The position numbers and the translations under genes are program-made. Below are positions 1-9,816 of a stretch of DNA of 64,000 nucleotides, piece by piece; the first letter of the stretch is position 1; each line of letters starts with the position of its first letter. The DNA is from Kosakonia arachidis (GTDB lineage: Bacteria > Pseudomonadota > Gammaproteobacteria > Enterobacterales > Enterobacteriaceae): positions 1 through 64,000 of the forward strand of contig NZ_FPAU01000006.1 in assembly GCF_900116535.1 (NCBI RefSeq), in the 5' to 3' direction. The notes under the pieces are model-generated. The model searched no databases and was not told the origin of the DNA. It saw only the letters and a list, made by a program, of their open reading frames with translations.

Positions 1-44
1 TGCGTTGAGCTAACCGGTACTAATGAACCGTGAGGCTTAACCTT
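1..44 (+). rRNA. 23S rRNA, 3' end (partial)
   Basis: The first 44 bases match the conserved 3' end of enterobacterial 23S rRNA, ending in GAGGCTTAACCTT. The rest of the gene lies upstream of the window. A spacer of about 96 bases without a tRNA separates it from the 5S gene. By synteny with kgtP this is the operon at the position of K-12 rrnG. Confidence 0.95.
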
Positions 45-140
45 ACAACGCCGAAGATGTTTTGGCGGAATTGAGAGAAGATTTTCAGCGAGATTACAGA
101 TTAAGTTGGTATGCCTGAGGGGATACTGACAGACAGAATT

Positions 141-260
141 TGCCTGGCGGCACTAGCGCGGTGGTCCCACCTGACCCCATGCCGAACTCAGAAGTGAAAC
201 GCCGTAGCGCCGATGGTAGTGTGGGGTCTCCCCATGCGAGAGTAGGGAACTGCCAGGCAT
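141..260 (+). rRNA. rrf: 5S rRNA
   Basis: A 120-base sequence begins TGCCTGGCGGC and ends GCCAGGCAT, so the ends pair to form helix I of 5S rRNA. The internal loop sequences (GGTCCCACCTGACCCCATGC and CGAACTCAGAAGTGAAACG) are the conserved enterobacterial ones. It is the last gene of the rRNA operon; no distal tRNA follows before the terminators. Confidence 0.98.
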
Positions 261-273
261 CAAACAGGTGAAG

Positions 274-300
274 AGGCCATCCGGAAGGATGGCCTTTTTG
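274..300 (+). terminator. rRNA operon terminator T1
   Basis: A G+C-rich hairpin (AGGCCATCC / GGATGGCCT around a short loop) is followed directly by a run of T. It starts 14 bases after the 5S gene and resembles the known rrn T1 terminators. Confidence 0.92.
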
Positions 301-321
301 CGTTGCGGCGGAACAGACAGG

Positions 322-353
322 AAAGCCCCGTGCACAGGCACCGGGCTTTTTTG
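322..353 (+). terminator. rRNA operon terminator T2
   Basis: A second strong hairpin (AAGCCCCGTGC paired with GCACCGGGCTT) ends in TTTTTT. With the preceding hairpin it gives the double terminator normal for rRNA operons and insulates kgtP. Confidence 0.9.
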
Positions 354-411
354 CTTTATTTATTTTCTTTGTCAGGTCATATTCTTAATTGCTTATCCTG
401 CTAAGCCAAAG

Positions 412-427
412 TGTGATTGTAATCACA
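412..427. promoter_or_regulatory. CRP binding site upstream of kgtP
   Basis: TGTGA-N6-TCACA matches the CRP core consensus perfectly on both arms. It lies about 105 bases before the kgtP start codon, in an otherwise gene-free stretch (354-531). A dicarboxylate permease under cAMP-CRP control is sensible physiologically. The matching -10 element could not be fixed with certainty. Confidence 0.8.
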
Positions 428-531
428 ATTAGATTATAACAAATATGCAACATTTTTATCTTTGCGCAGTGGTGGACAAGGATATTCGCCATGGGTAAGT
501 AAATTCTAGCTCTGGCAGGAGTATCATTCGA

Positions 532-1830
532 ATGGCTGAAAGCAGCATAACAACACGTGCATCGCTCACCAGCAGCGATACTCGCAGAAGGGTGTGGGCG
601 ATTATTGGCGCTTCATCAGGCAATCTGGTGGAGTGGTTTGATTTCTATGTCTATTCCTTTTGCTCTCTCTATTTTGCTCATATATTTTTTCCGGCAGGAA
701 ATACGACAACTCAGCTATTACAAACCGCAGGTGTATTTGCCGCCGGTTTTCTGATGCGTCCTATTGGCGGATGGTTATTCGGTCGAATTGCCGATCGCCG
801 CGGGCGTAAAACCTCAATGTTGATCTCTGTCTGCATGATGTGCCTGGGATCTCTGGTTATTGCCTGTTTACCGGGTTATTCCGTAATCGGCACTTGGGCT
901 CCGGCACTATTACTGATTGCCCGTTTGTTCCAGGGGCTTTCTGTCGGCGGCGAGTACGGCACCAGCGCGACTTATATGAGCGAAGTCGCCGTGGAAGGAC
1001 GTAAGGGTTTTTACGCATCATTCCAGTATGTTACGCTGATCGGTGGGCAATTGCTGGCGCTACTGGTTGTCGTGATCCTGCAACAGATTCTTGATGATGC
1101 TGAATTACGTACATGGGGTTGGCGTATCCCCTTTGCCATTGGCGCAGTGCTGGCCATTGTTGCTCTTTGGTTACGCCGCCAACTGGATGAAACATCGCAA
1201 CAAGATGTTCGGGCTTTAAAAGAAGCCGGTTCAATGAAAGGATTATGGCGCAACCGTAAAGCTTTTCTGATGGTACTTGGGTTTACGGCGGGCGGATCGC
1301 TGGCGTTTTACACCTTCACCACTTATATGCAGAAATATTTGGTTAATACGGCGGGTATGCACGCAAATGTTGCCAGTATCATTATGACTGTAGCTCTGTT
1401 TGTCTTCATGCTGATTCAACCAATTATCGGTGCCTTATCTGATAAGATTGGGCGCCGCACATCAATGCTGCTGTTCGGCGGTCTTTCAATGGTGTGCACC
1501 GTACCGATCCTCAGTGCATTGCACAGCGTCACGTCGCCATACGCGGCATTTGCTCTGGTGATGCTGTCACTGGTGATCGTCAGTTTTTACACCTCGATCA
1601 GCGGGATCCTGAAAGCAGAAATGTTTCCTGCACAGGTGCGCGCTCTCGGGGTCGGTCTTTCTTATGCCGTGGCGAATGCGTTATTTGGCGGTTCGGCGGA
1701 ATATGTGGCGCTATCGTTGAAATCATTGGGCGTCGAAACCGCTTTTTTCTGGTACGTCACCGTGCTGGGAGCGTTAGCGTTTCTGGTGTCGCTTATGCTT
1801 CATCGTAAAGGAAAAGGTATTCGTCTTTAG
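532..1830 (+). CDS. kgtP: alpha-ketoglutarate:H+ symporter KgtP
   Basis: KgtP is an inner-membrane MFS protein of the metabolite:H+ symporter family that takes up 2-oxoglutarate. The 432 residues are close to K-12 KgtP over the whole length. The N-terminal EWFDFYVYS segment is typical of the family, and the loop after TM2 carries the MFS signature [10 protein letters not shown]. About 12 hydrophobic segments are visible. An AGGAG ribosome-binding site lies at a normal distance before the ATG. The stop codon overlaps the end of the convergent yfiM by four bases. A perfect CRP site lies upstream, so induction under carbon limitation is likely. Confidence 0.97.
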   Translation: MAESSITTRASLTSSDTRRRVWAIIGASSGNLVEWFDFYVYSFCSLYFAHIFFPAGNTTTQLLQTAGVFAAGFLMRPIGGWLFGRIADRRGRKTSMLISVCMMCLGSLVIACLPGYSVIGTWAPALLLIARLFQGLSVGGEYGTSATYMSEVAVEGRKGFYASFQYVTLIGGQLLALLVVVILQQILDDAELRTWGWRIPFAIGAVLAIVALWLRRQLDETSQQDVRALKEAGSMKGLWRNRKAFLMVLGFTAGGSLAFYTFTTYMQKYLVNTAGMHANVASIIMTVALFVFMLIQPIIGALSDKIGRRTSMLLFGGLSMVCTVPILSALHSVTSPYAAFALVMLSLVIVSFYTSISGILKAEMFPAQVRALGVGLSYAVANALFGGSAEYVALSLKSLGVETAFFWYVTVLGALAFLVSLMLHRKGKGIRL

Positions 1831-2150
1831 TGATTTGCCAGCTGCCACACGGTATAACCCGTCGTGGCACCGGCAACATCCCATGCGAAATCTTTCCAGC
1901 TCCAGCCGCTCCCCGCTGGGCGGCTATCCCAAAGCTCTTTCGATGCGCCAAGACTAATTGAAAACATCAGCCCTACCATTGCGCTGCGATCTCGACTATA
2001 TCCCTGATGTTGGGCTACCTCGTTACCGGCGGCAGAAAGCATGGCAGAGCCCAGAAAATGCTGTGCCTTATCTTGCCCGCTCCAGCTATCATTGGCCATA
2101 TGACTACAACCCGTCAGTAGCACCACACTGGCTATCAGCATATATTTCAT
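1827..2150 (-). CDS. yfiM: YfiM family lipoprotein
   Basis: This 107-residue protein has a lipoprotein signal peptide ending in the lipobox LTGC (Cys15). The residue after the cysteine is Ser, which predicts sorting to the outer membrane. The body matches enterobacterial YfiM, whose function is not established. The gene lies downstream of pssA on the same strand, but a terminator-like hairpin separates them, and it converges on kgtP with a four-base overlap. Naming is by similarity and position only. Confidence 0.88.
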   Translation of the reverse strand: MKYMLIASVVLLTGCSHMANDSWSGQDKAQHFLGSAMLSAAGNEVAQHQGYSRDRSAMVGLMFSISLGASKELWDSRPAGSGWSWKDFAWDVAGATTGYTVWQLANH

Positions 2151-2161
2151 CAGCAGACCTG

Positions 2162-2190
2162 AAAAAAAGCCCCATCACACGACAGGGCTT
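2162..2190 (-). terminator. pssA terminator
   Basis: Read on the minus strand, AAGCCC and GGGCTT arms enclose a short loop and are followed by seven T. It begins four bases after the pssA stop codon and lies just before the yfiM start. Confidence 0.75.
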
Positions 2191-2194
2191 AGTT

Positions 2195-3550
2195 TTAAAG
2201 AATACGACTTATCAGCTTATCTATACGGATACGGCGCAATCGGCGAATAAGTTTGCGCACCTTCACCGGATAATCTGCAATGCTTTGCAAATCACGATAA
2301 TGATTCACCACGGTAGTATGCGTGCGGATAAGCTCCAGCTCTTTGTCGCGCTGAGCCGCCAGTTCATGTTTCGGATCGTGAATCAGGATGGCGTTTTCCA
2401 GATCCAGCCGCCAGGCGCGGGGGTTCAGGTTGTTACCTGTCAGCAGGATCCATTCGTCATCCACCCACATTCCTTTCAGGTGATAAGTGTTATCGTCATC
2501 TTTCCATAAACGCACAACTAACTGATCGGTGTTAACATAATACTGTAGTCGGCTCAGGAAGCGACGCAGATTGATTTCATACAAATAAGGTAGTGCGCCG
2601 ATTATTTTGAACGGTTGATCTTCCGGAATGAAAAAATCGTTAGCCGTTTTGTCGCCAACGATAATTTCCACTTTTTTACCCTCCCGCAGTAATTGAATAA
2701 TGTTACGCACCAGCACCGCAGGCAGGTTGAAATAAGGGGTACAAATCGTCAGCTTGTGTTCTGCACACGGCATCAGATGAAAAATAGTTTTGTTCAGCAG
2801 GCTGGATTTGCCCAGACCGACCAATGGTGTGACCGCCAACTGATCGTTATCTGCATTGCCCTGGAAATGGTACGTAGCATCGCGCAGCTCCTGACGGAAC
2901 AGACGAATATCGTTTTTGATTTCCGGGCTTTTCGGACGCTGAGCCTTATCAAGGCGATTTACGGCGCGTCCCTGAATCAGGTTCTGATCGACCCAGTTAC
3001 GAATGATATCCGCCATTTCTGGGTTGTGGATTAACTGATAGCGGTCATAGCGATATTTATCGTGCTGATGCAGATAGACGTCATTGAGGCTTGCACCGCT
3101 GTAAAGTACGCTGTCATCAATGATGAATCCTTTGAAATGCAGCACACCGAGCGCTTCGCGCGTATTCACAGGAACGCCATAGACCGGAACCACAATGTCC
3201 GCATTTTCCTGAGCGAGGCGGCAGTACCAGTCGGCGTTGGTGTTCGATGCCACTGCGCCAATGCGGCCACGCTGGGCGCGGTGCCAGTCGACAAGCACAC
3301 AGACATCCAGTTCCGGGCGCTGGCGCTTGGCTTCATACAGCGCGTGCAGAATTCCTTTCCCGCCATCATCCTGCTCCAGGTACAGGGCGATGATATAGAT
3401 CCGGCGCGAAGCACTGGCGATTTTCGCCAGTAGCGTCTCCCTGAAATCAGCGGGTGAGTAGAAAAACTCTATGTCATCAACTGACTGGGCAATCTTGGGG
3501 AGTTGGGCAAGGTGTTGTTGATGTTTATTACGCTTAAATTTTGACAACAT
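2195..3550 (-). CDS. pssA: CDP-diacylglycerol--serine O-phosphatidyltransferase PssA
   Basis: PssA makes phosphatidylserine from CDP-diacylglycerol and L-serine, the committed step to phosphatidylethanolamine. The protein has the two phospholipase-D-type HxK motifs of the enteric enzyme: HFKGFIIDD in the first half and YHLKGMWVDD in the second. The basic C-terminus (VRKLIRRLRRIRIDKL) suits its peripheral membrane or ribosome association. The ATG at 3550 gives 451 residues, equal to K-12. A GTG one codon upstream is possible but less likely. Confidence 0.97.
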   Translation of the reverse strand: MLSKFKRNKHQQHLAQLPKIAQSVDDIEFFYSPADFRETLLAKIASASRRIYIIALYLEQDDGGKGILHALYEAKRQRPELDVCVLVDWHRAQRGRIGAVASNTNADWYCRLAQENADIVVPVYGVPVNTREALGVLHFKGFIIDDSVLYSGASLNDVYLHQHDKYRYDRYQLIHNPEMADIIRNWVDQNLIQGRAVNRLDKAQRPKSPEIKNDIRLFRQELRDATYHFQGNADNDQLAVTPLVGLGKSSLLNKTIFHLMPCAEHKLTICTPYFNLPAVLVRNIIQLLREGKKVEIIVGDKTANDFFIPEDQPFKIIGALPYLYEINLRRFLSRLQYYVNTDQLVVRLWKDDDNTYHLKGMWVDDEWILLTGNNLNPRAWRLDLENAILIHDPKHELAAQRDKELELIRTHTTVVNHYRDLQSIADYPVKVRKLIRRLRRIRIDKLISRIL

Positions 3551-3663
3551 CACAGTGCGTTTCTTCTCTGTTTATTGAAGGGTCTTCTGTACCATGCAGA
3601 CGACATAAGCGGGCAATAATAACACCGTGCCTGCTAAAGTAGTCAACATTTCCAGTATCTTAC

Positions 3664-6324
3664 TCAGGATTGATCCGCCTTCATCAGTTGGAGAGACAAG
3701 CCCACAATGCCATCTTCCAGCTGAATATCAACGTCAAATCCTAGTTTACGCGCCAGCGTCACCATGCCGCGATTGTTGGGCATAGTAATACCATTCAAGC
3801 GCTTAAGTCCGTGATCCCGGGTATAACTGATAAGCTTCTCAAGTAAACGTCGACCAAGTCCTAGCCCTTTCAAATCTGAGCGAACCAGCACAGCAAATTC
3901 AGCGTCAATATTATCCGGGTCGGAAATTGCACGCGTAACACCCAGAATTTCTTCACCCTGATCTGTACGTCGTACCGCAACAAAGGCCATTTCCCGATCG
4001 TAGTCGATCTGTGTCATATTCGCTAAATCATCATGGGTAAATTCGTTGATCTCGCTAAAGTAGCGGTAGTAAAGATCTTCTTTTGTCACCTGGGCGATAA
4101 AGCGCCGTAGTTGAGGCTCATCTTCCGGAAGAATTGGGCGGAACAGGCACTGCTCGCCATTTTTCATCTGAACCTCTTCTTCCAGATGCTGAGGATAGGG
4201 ACGAATAGCGAGACGCGTTTCACCGTTTCCGGCGATGGGGGCAATGGCCATGGTTACATCCAGCGCGGTGAATTCGCTACCGGAGGCAAGTAAAGGATGA
4301 ATATCCAGCCGCTCAATTTCCGGGCAATCAACAATCAGATTCGAAACCTGCACCAGAAATTGGCTTAACCCGACGATATCCAGCGAGCGTAACGCGCTGC
4401 GTCCGCGGATCTTTTTACTTTTAATCGCCTGAATCACCAGATAACGGGCGAGATTCATGTTCAGCGGCGGCAGCGCAACGGCTGCCTGATCTTCTGCCCG
4501 CCATTCAACGCCGCCTTCGCCTAACATAATCAATGGGCCGAACACGGGATCATGTTCGACAACCACCCGCAATTCCTGGGCGCCCGCGCGGTTTGCCATG
4601 CTTTGTACCTGCAAACCGTGAATACGCGCCTGTGGCCAGTTCATCTTTACACGATCGATAATCGCATCCGCTGCCTGCTGCACTTCGTTCGCTGTGCGCA
4701 GATAAAGCATCACCCCCTGAACTTCGGATTTATGAGGAATATCCGGCGAACGCAGTTTTAAGGCAACCGGGTAACCAATCTGTTCAGCAATGTGTACGGC
4801 TTCAGCACTGTCATTGGCAATCCATGTCGGCAGCGTTTGTAGCCCCCAGGCGCCTAAAATTGGCTGAACTTCATGAGTATCCAGACTCCTTGCGCCCTCC
4901 ATCAACGCTTGCTGTAACAGATGGTGTGCTTCGGCGGTATTCGCCGCCATACTGAGGGATATTGCGGGTGTTTCGCGGAGTTGTTTCTGGTTACGGCGAT
5001 ACTCCACCATATGCATAAAGGCCGTAATGGTGCCTTCCGGTGTGCGGTAAGTGGGTAAACCTGCTTCGCTGAACAGGCGTCGGGCTTCCTGCGAAGAAAA
5101 CTCGCCGCACCAATTGGTCAGCACCGTCACATATTTCCCGCGCGGATGTTTGTTCAGTGCGTCGATCAATGTTACTGCGCTTTCGCTACCCGGTGCGGTG
5201 GCGCTGGGCGCATGGATCACCATCAACGCGTCGTAATCCTGGCTGTCGAGCAAAATATTAAGTGCCGCGACATAGCGCTCATTACTGGCATCATCGCGTA
5301 AATCGAGCGGGTTACCGGGGACGACGGAATCCGGTAACGCCGTGTGCAAACGGGACAGCGTCTCTTCGCTGAGTGCGGCCAATTTGCCATTACGCAGCCA
5401 AAGCTCATCCAGCGCCAACGCTGCCGGCGCGGCGCCATTACTGACGATCATTAGGCGCTCGCCACGCAGCGGACGCATATGGCTGAGCGTTTCTACTGCA
5501 GAAAACAGTTCATGTGTATCCTGGACACGCAGCAAACCGGCTCGCTGAATCGCCGCATCCCAGGCGGGATCAAGACCAGAATGCACCTGCAATAATCGCT
5601 GCGCTTCCGGGCTGCGGCCGCTTTTGATAACCAAGATAGGTTTATTTCGTGATGCACTGCGGGCGGCAGAGACAAAGCGACGCGCATCGCTTAAATGTTC
5701 CAGATACAGCAGGATGGCGCTGGTTTTGCTATCCCGTGCGAGAAAATCCAGCAGCTCGTCAACATCAATATCCAGGCTATCGCCAAGCGCGATGAAGTAA
5801 GAGAAACCCATCTCTCGCTGTTGCGCCCAGTCGAGTATCGTATTTGACACTGCCGCTGACTGGGAGATAAACGCCAGTTTGCCGCGCGTAATCGGCACCG
5901 GCGAAAAACTGGCGTTCAGCCCCTGCCATGGCGCAAGTAAACCGAGGCTGTTCGGACCGAGCAGTCGCATCTGGTAGCGTGCAGCGCAGGCCAGAAGAAG
6001 TGGGTGCTGTTCGGGAGGCGCAGAGAGAATAATGCAGGTTTTGCAGCCTTTTTGCCCTAGTGCATCAAGCAGTTCAAGGTTGCGTTTGGCATGCGTGCAC
6101 AGCACCGCGAGATCGGGCGTAAACGGTAGACTGGCGACATCCGGCCAGGCCAGTACGCCCTGAACTGCTTTATAGGCGGGCGTGACCGGTAATACCGGCC
6201 CGGCAAACCCTCCCGCCAGTAAATTGCGCATCATCAGAAAACCTGCGCGATCCGCCTTCATTGACGCGCCCACCACCGCAATCGATCGGGGACGTAATAA
6301 CGCTTCCAGCCCTCGTTGGCTCAT
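3664..6324 (-). CDS. patZ: protein lysine acetyltransferase Pat (YfiQ/PatZ)
   Basis: Pat acetylates lysines, for example on acetyl-CoA synthetase, and is the main enzymatic protein acetyltransferase of enterics. The order is standard: a long NDP-forming acyl-CoA-synthetase-like part (CoA-binding, ligase-CoA and ATP-grasp-like regions, about residues 1-690) followed by a C-terminal GNAT domain (about 725-880) with the acetyl-CoA loop LKGLGLGRRLLEKL. The length of 886 residues equals K-12. It follows tapT after 32 bases on the same strand and is probably cotranscribed with it. Confidence 0.95.
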   Translation of the reverse strand: MSQRGLEALLRPRSIAVVGASMKADRAGFLMMRNLLAGGFAGPVLPVTPAYKAVQGVLAWPDVASLPFTPDLAVLCTHAKRNLELLDALGQKGCKTCIILSAPPEQHPLLLACAARYQMRLLGPNSLGLLAPWQGLNASFSPVPITRGKLAFISQSAAVSNTILDWAQQREMGFSYFIALGDSLDIDVDELLDFLARDSKTSAILLYLEHLSDARRFVSAARSASRNKPILVIKSGRSPEAQRLLQVHSGLDPAWDAAIQRAGLLRVQDTHELFSAVETLSHMRPLRGERLMIVSNGAAPAALALDELWLRNGKLAALSEETLSRLHTALPDSVVPGNPLDLRDDASNERYVAALNILLDSQDYDALMVIHAPSATAPGSESAVTLIDALNKHPRGKYVTVLTNWCGEFSSQEARRLFSEAGLPTYRTPEGTITAFMHMVEYRRNQKQLRETPAISLSMAANTAEAHHLLQQALMEGARSLDTHEVQPILGAWGLQTLPTWIANDSAEAVHIAEQIGYPVALKLRSPDIPHKSEVQGVMLYLRTANEVQQAADAIIDRVKMNWPQARIHGLQVQSMANRAGAQELRVVVEHDPVFGPLIMLGEGGVEWRAEDQAAVALPPLNMNLARYLVIQAIKSKKIRGRSALRSLDIVGLSQFLVQVSNLIVDCPEIERLDIHPLLASGSEFTALDVTMAIAPIAGNGETRLAIRPYPQHLEEEVQMKNGEQCLFRPILPEDEPQLRRFIAQVTKEDLYYRYFSEINEFTHDDLANMTQIDYDREMAFVAVRRTDQGEEILGVTRAISDPDNIDAEFAVLVRSDLKGLGLGRRLLEKLISYTRDHGLKRLNGITMPNNRGMVTLARKLGFDVDIQLEDGIVGLSLQLMKADQS

Positions 6325-6356
6325 ACTGGCCTCCGCTTAAGAGAGATCAACTAATT

Positions 6357-7055
6357 TTAAACGTTTTCGGCTGCGTTTGCTGTGATAGCGGATGGATGGC
6401 GGGTTTTGCCTGCCAGATAACGTTCGCGAAAGAGTATGAAATGTTCGCCGAGCGCCTGTGCGGCCGCGTTGTCGTGCGCGATATCCAGCAGCGCAATCGC
6501 CACTTCTGCGGTGCAATACTGATCCTCAGCATGCGCTTCCCGTAGGCGGTAAGCGGAAACGCGCGAGAGATCCACAGAAATAACCGGCAGTGCATCCAGA
6601 TAAGGGCTTTTACGAAACATTTTTCGCGCTTCCGTCCAGGTGCCGTCCAGCATAATAAATAGCGGTGGTTTACCAGGTGGTGGCGCGCTCAGCACCGGTC
6701 GTTTGCTGCCCGCATAAGAGGCGGGAAACACGACCATTGGCTGGTACGTCTCACTGCGACAGAGATCGATAAGCGCCTGCGGCGGTTCGGTGCGAGACCA
6801 CTGAAAGGCCTGCGTATCGGGTAATACATCGGCGATCAACCTTCCGGTATTGCTCGGTTTCATCGGTTCGGTATCGAACATCACCAGGCAGAAACGACTG
6901 TTGGCGGTCGCGGGTTTTAACGTCTCGCACAGGCACTGGCGTAGCGGAAGGAGGCAACGCTGACAGCGGCGGATACGGTTACCACGGGCAAGGAACGGAC
7001 GCGTCGAACGGGCAAGACGTTCGGCACGGAGTCGAAGAACAGCGTTTTCGGTCAT
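6357..7055 (-). CDS. tapT: tRNA-uridine aminocarboxypropyltransferase TapT (YfiP, DTW domain)
   Basis: TapT forms acp3U at position 47 of the tRNA variable loop, using SAM. An N-terminal cysteine cluster (RCQRCLLPLRQCLC, about residues 30-43) is typical of DTW-domain proteins, and the signature DGTWTEARKM lies near residue 138. The 232 residues correspond to K-12 YfiP end to end. It is the first gene of a tapT-patZ pair, downstream of trxC on the same strand. Confidence 0.93.
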   Translation of the reverse strand: MTENAVLRLRAERLARSTRPFLARGNRIRRCQRCLLPLRQCLCETLKPATANSRFCLVMFDTEPMKPSNTGRLIADVLPDTQAFQWSRTEPPQALIDLCRSETYQPMVVFPASYAGSKRPVLSAPPPGKPPLFIMLDGTWTEARKMFRKSPYLDALPVISVDLSRVSAYRLREAHAEDQYCTAEVAIALLDIAHDNAAAQALGEHFILFRERYLAGKTRHPSAITANAAENV

Positions 7056-7124
7056 GGGGATTGCGCAATAAAAACGCCATTGTCGCAGAGCTGGAAACGG
7101 GGCACAAGATGTGCCCCGACGGGA

Positions 7125-7544
7125 TCACAGCGATTCGTTGAGCCAACTGTCGAATGGTGCTTTCGGCATGGCGCCGCTAAGCATGTCGACAACTTCACCA
7201 TTCTTGAACAGCATAATGGTTGGAATACTGCGAATGCGGAATCGTGCACTCAGTTCACGTTCATCTTCGGTGTTCACTTTGACAAATCGCACTTTGCCGC
7301 TGCGTTCTTCCGCTACATCTTCAAAAATCGGCGCAAAACTACGGCACGGGCCGCACCATGGTGCCCAGAAATCAACGACCACGGGCAGATCGTCTTTCAG
7401 CAACTTATCCAGCGTGTCACCGGTAGCGTTGATCACATCTCCATCGAACAGCTCGTGTCCACAGCGTCCACATTTTGCGCCGTCGTTCATTCTCTCTTCG
7501 GGAATGCGATTCAGCGCCTGACAGCTTGCACATACGGTATTCAT
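7125..7544 (-). CDS. trxC: thioredoxin 2 TrxC
   Basis: TrxC is a cytoplasmic disulfide reductase whose family is linked to oxidative stress. The N-terminal zinc finger is visible as two CxxC pairs (Cys5/Cys8 and Cys25/Cys28), which separates it from thioredoxin 1. The thioredoxin fold follows with the active site WCGPC (Cys64/Cys67). The start chosen gives 139 residues, the K-12 length; the reading frame stays open upstream but those residues are not TrxC-like. In K-12 the gene is OxyR-controlled; I could not define an OxyR site convincingly here. Confidence 0.96.
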   Translation of the reverse strand: MNTVCASCQALNRIPEERMNDGAKCGRCGHELFDGDVINATGDTLDKLLKDDLPVVVDFWAPWCGPCRSFAPIFEDVAEERSGKVRFVKVNTEDERELSARFRIRSIPTIMLFKNGEVVDMLSGAMPKAPFDSWLNESL

Positions 7545-7750
7545 AACTAACCTCAGGAAAAGCGATGGTACAGAACGGCATGACTGCCGGTATGTTTCTA
7601 CTATGTTACATATTATTAATAAGAAGGTTTTAAACGACAATGCGTTTTGTTCAATGAATACAATAGTCGATAGCTTTTGAACGAATTAATGGCGAAGCGC
7701 AAGGACATCAGGTAATCTGCGCGCTTCGCGCAGCGCTGGTGGAGAAAAGC

Positions 7751-8848
7751 ATGAACGATGAATTAAAGAACAAAAGCGGCAAGGTCAAAGTGATGTATGT
7801 CCGCAGTGATGATGATTCCGATAAACGTGGCCAGAACCCGCGCACCGGGAAAGGGCCAGCACGTGCAGGATCGTCGTCTCGCGCCGGAGATGACCGTCGT
7901 ACTGCCCGCGATGATCGTGGCCGCCCTGGCCGTGATGACCGAAGCCGTTCTGCTCGCGACAACAACAGTCGCCGCCCGCAGCGAGACAATTACAGTGAGC
8001 GTGGTGATTCACCGTGGCGTACCGTTTCCCGCGCGCCGGGCGACGACACGCCGGAAAAACCGGATCATGGTGGCATCAGCGGTAAAAGCTTTATTGATCC
8101 TGAAGTGCTGCGTCGTCAACGTGCAGAAGAGACGCGCGTATACGGCGAAAACGCTTGTCAGGCGTTGTTCAGCAGCCGTCCTGAATCCATTGTTCGCGCC
8201 TGGTTTGTCCAGAGTGTAACGCCGCGTTTTAAAGAAGCCCTGCGCTGGATGGCAGCAAACCGCAAAGCTTATCATGTGGTGGATGACGAAGAACTGGAGA
8301 AAGCGTCCGGTACGGAACATCACGGCGGTGTCTGTTTCCTGATCAAAAAACGCAATGGTTTGAGTGTGCAGAAATGGGTGGCAAGCGCCGGTGAAGAGGA
8401 TTGCGTGTTGGCGCTTGAAGATGTTGGCAACCCGCATAACCTTGGCGCGATTATGCGTAGCTGCGCGCACTTTGGTGTCAAAGGTGTGGTGTTGCAGGAT
8501 GCTGCGGTGATTGAATCCGGTGCGGCTGTGCGTACCGCAGAAGGCGGAGCCGAACACGTTCAGGCAATTACTGGCGACAGCTTTGTCGATGCGCTGGAAG
8601 AGTTCCGTCAGGCTGGTTATGCGCTGGTAACGACTTCCAGCCACAACGGCACGTCGCTGTTCAAAACGACGTTACCGAAAAAAATGGTGCTGGTACTGGG
8701 CCAGGAGCGCGATGGTTTATCTGATGCAGCGCTTTCCCGCGCGGATCTAAGCGTCTCGATTGGGGGTACCGGCAACGTTGAAAGTCTCAATGTTTCTGTG
8801 GCAACTGGCGTGTTGCTGGCAGAATGGTGGCGGCAGAACAAAGCCTGA
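7751..8848 (+). CDS. yfiF: putative SPOUT-family RNA methyltransferase YfiF
   Basis: The C-terminal half (about residues 205-365) is a TrmH/SpoU-type SAM-dependent RNA methyltransferase domain with the motifs [24 protein letters not shown] and [13 protein letters not shown] substrate-binding domain precedes it. The first 95 residues are a low-complexity basic/acidic tail rich in repeated RDD/RDDR units, longer than in K-12 (365 residues here against 345). The ATG at 7751 has a GGAG box and matches the K-12 N-terminus. The RNA target is not known to me. Confidence 0.9.
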   Translation: MNDELKNKSGKVKVMYVRSDDDSDKRGQNPRTGKGPARAGSSSRAGDDRRTARDDRGRPGRDDRSRSARDNNSRRPQRDNYSERGDSPWRTVSRAPGDDTPEKPDHGGISGKSFIDPEVLRRQRAEETRVYGENACQALFSSRPESIVRAWFVQSVTPRFKEALRWMAANRKAYHVVDDEELEKASGTEHHGGVCFLIKKRNGLSVQKWVASAGEEDCVLALEDVGNPHNLGAIMRSCAHFGVKGVVLQDAAVIESGAAVRTAEGGAEHVQAITGDSFVDALEEFRQAGYALVTTSSHNGTSLFKTTLPKKMVLVLGQERDGLSDAALSRADLSVSIGGTGNVESLNVSVATGVLLAEWWRQNKA

Positions 8849-8870
8849 GTCTGACGTTAGCCAACAGATT

Positions 8871-8900
8871 AAAAAGCCAGCGCGATGCTGGCTTTTTTTT
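8871..8900 (+). terminator. yfiF terminator
   Basis: The hairpin AAAAAGCCAGC / GCTGGCTTTTTTTT gives a run of T on the plus strand and a run of A before it, so it can work in both directions. It covers the end of the convergent ung gene. Confidence 0.88.
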
Positions 8901-9588
8901 ACTCGGTTTCTGCGGGCAGTGTCGGCATCCAGTCGATAGGCTGTTCTCCATGCTGCTCCAGCCACTGATTTGCCAGCACAAAGTGATTACAACCAAAGAA
9001 GCCACGATGCGCTGAGAGCGGCGACGGGTGTGGCGCACGTAAAACATGGTGGCGGGATTTGTCGATAATCGCCCCTTTCTTCTGCGCATGCGAACCCCAG
9101 AGTAAAAACACGATGCCTTCCCGATGTTCATTAATCAGCGCAATCACTTTGTCGGTAAAGGTTTCCCAGCCGAGGCTGGCATGTGAGTGTGCCTGGCCGG
9201 CACGTACCGTCAGCACGGTGTTGAGCAGTAATACGCCCTGGCGTGCCCAGTTCTCCAGATACCCATGCTGTGGTCGCACGAAGCCCGGTATGGAGTTTTC
9301 CAGTTCTTTATACATATTCAACAGGGAAGGTGGGATGGCGATACCCGGACGCACAGAAAATGCCAGACCATGCGCCTGATCAGGACCGTGATAGGGATCC
9401 TGTCCCAGAATTACCACTTTAACGTCGCCCAGTTCGGTAAAACGGAAAGCGTTAAACACATCTTTCTGCGGTGGGTAGATGGTCATTCCGGACTGCCGCT
9501 CAGCCGCAACTGTACTGAGGGTATTAATAAAGTAGGGCTGCTGTTTTTCTTCTGCCAGCACATCATGCCATGTTAATGAGGTGGTCAT
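8899..9588 (-). CDS. ung: uracil-DNA glycosylase Ung
   Basis: Ung removes uracil from DNA as the first step of base excision repair. The water-activating motif GQDPYHGP (Asp64) and the DNA-intercalation motif [11 protein letters not shown] (His187 region) are both intact. The ATG at 9588 gives 229 residues, exactly the K-12 length; the frame is open 19 codons further upstream but that part is not conserved. It converges on yfiF over a shared terminator. Confidence 0.97.
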   Translation of the reverse strand: MTTSLTWHDVLAEEKQQPYFINTLSTVAAERQSGMTIYPPQKDVFNAFRFTELGDVKVVILGQDPYHGPDQAHGLAFSVRPGIAIPPSLLNMYKELENSIPGFVRPQHGYLENWARQGVLLLNTVLTVRAGQAHSHASLGWETFTDKVIALINEHREGIVFLLWGSHAQKKGAIIDKSRHHVLRAPHPSPLSAHRGFFGCNHFVLANQWLEQHGEQPIDWMPTLPAETE

Positions 9589-9727
9589 CCCGCTCTCCTG
9601 CGAAGTTGGTTCCCCGTAGCTTAACTGCTTCTTTCGGTAGAACAAAATTCACCGCCGGCTTTTGCTAGATTTACTCAAAAAAAATTGAAAATTTACAAAA
9701 TTTTTAAGGCGTCTGGAAATGCGTAAC

Positions 9728-9741
9728 TTGATATAAAACAA
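9728..9741. promoter_or_regulatory. upstream FNR site of grcA
   Basis: TTGAT-ATAA-AACAA matches the FNR consensus TTGAT-N4-ATCAA except for one base. Its centre lies 53 bases upstream of the second FNR site, the same spacing as the -93.5/-40.5 pair described for K-12 yfiD. It lies in the 9589-9901 gap between ung and grcA, where I see no gene. Confidence 0.7.
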
Positions 9742-9780
9742 GTATATTACCTAATCACCATTTTCTCTGTGTGGTTTTTG

Positions 9781-9794
9781 TTGATTTAAATCAA
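9781..9794. promoter_or_regulatory. proximal FNR site of grcA
   Basis: TTGAT-TTAA-ATCAA is a perfect FNR box. If the start of transcription is near 9828, the site is centred at -40.5, a class II activating position. Anaerobic induction of grcA follows from this. Confidence 0.88.
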
Positions 9795-9816
9795 AGAATG
9801 CGGGGTGTTAGGCTGG

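Noticed and set aside
7545-7740. OxyR-type binding site upstream of trxC
   Set aside because: ATAG/CTAT elements exist near 7660-7675, but I could not arrange four of them with the required spacing.
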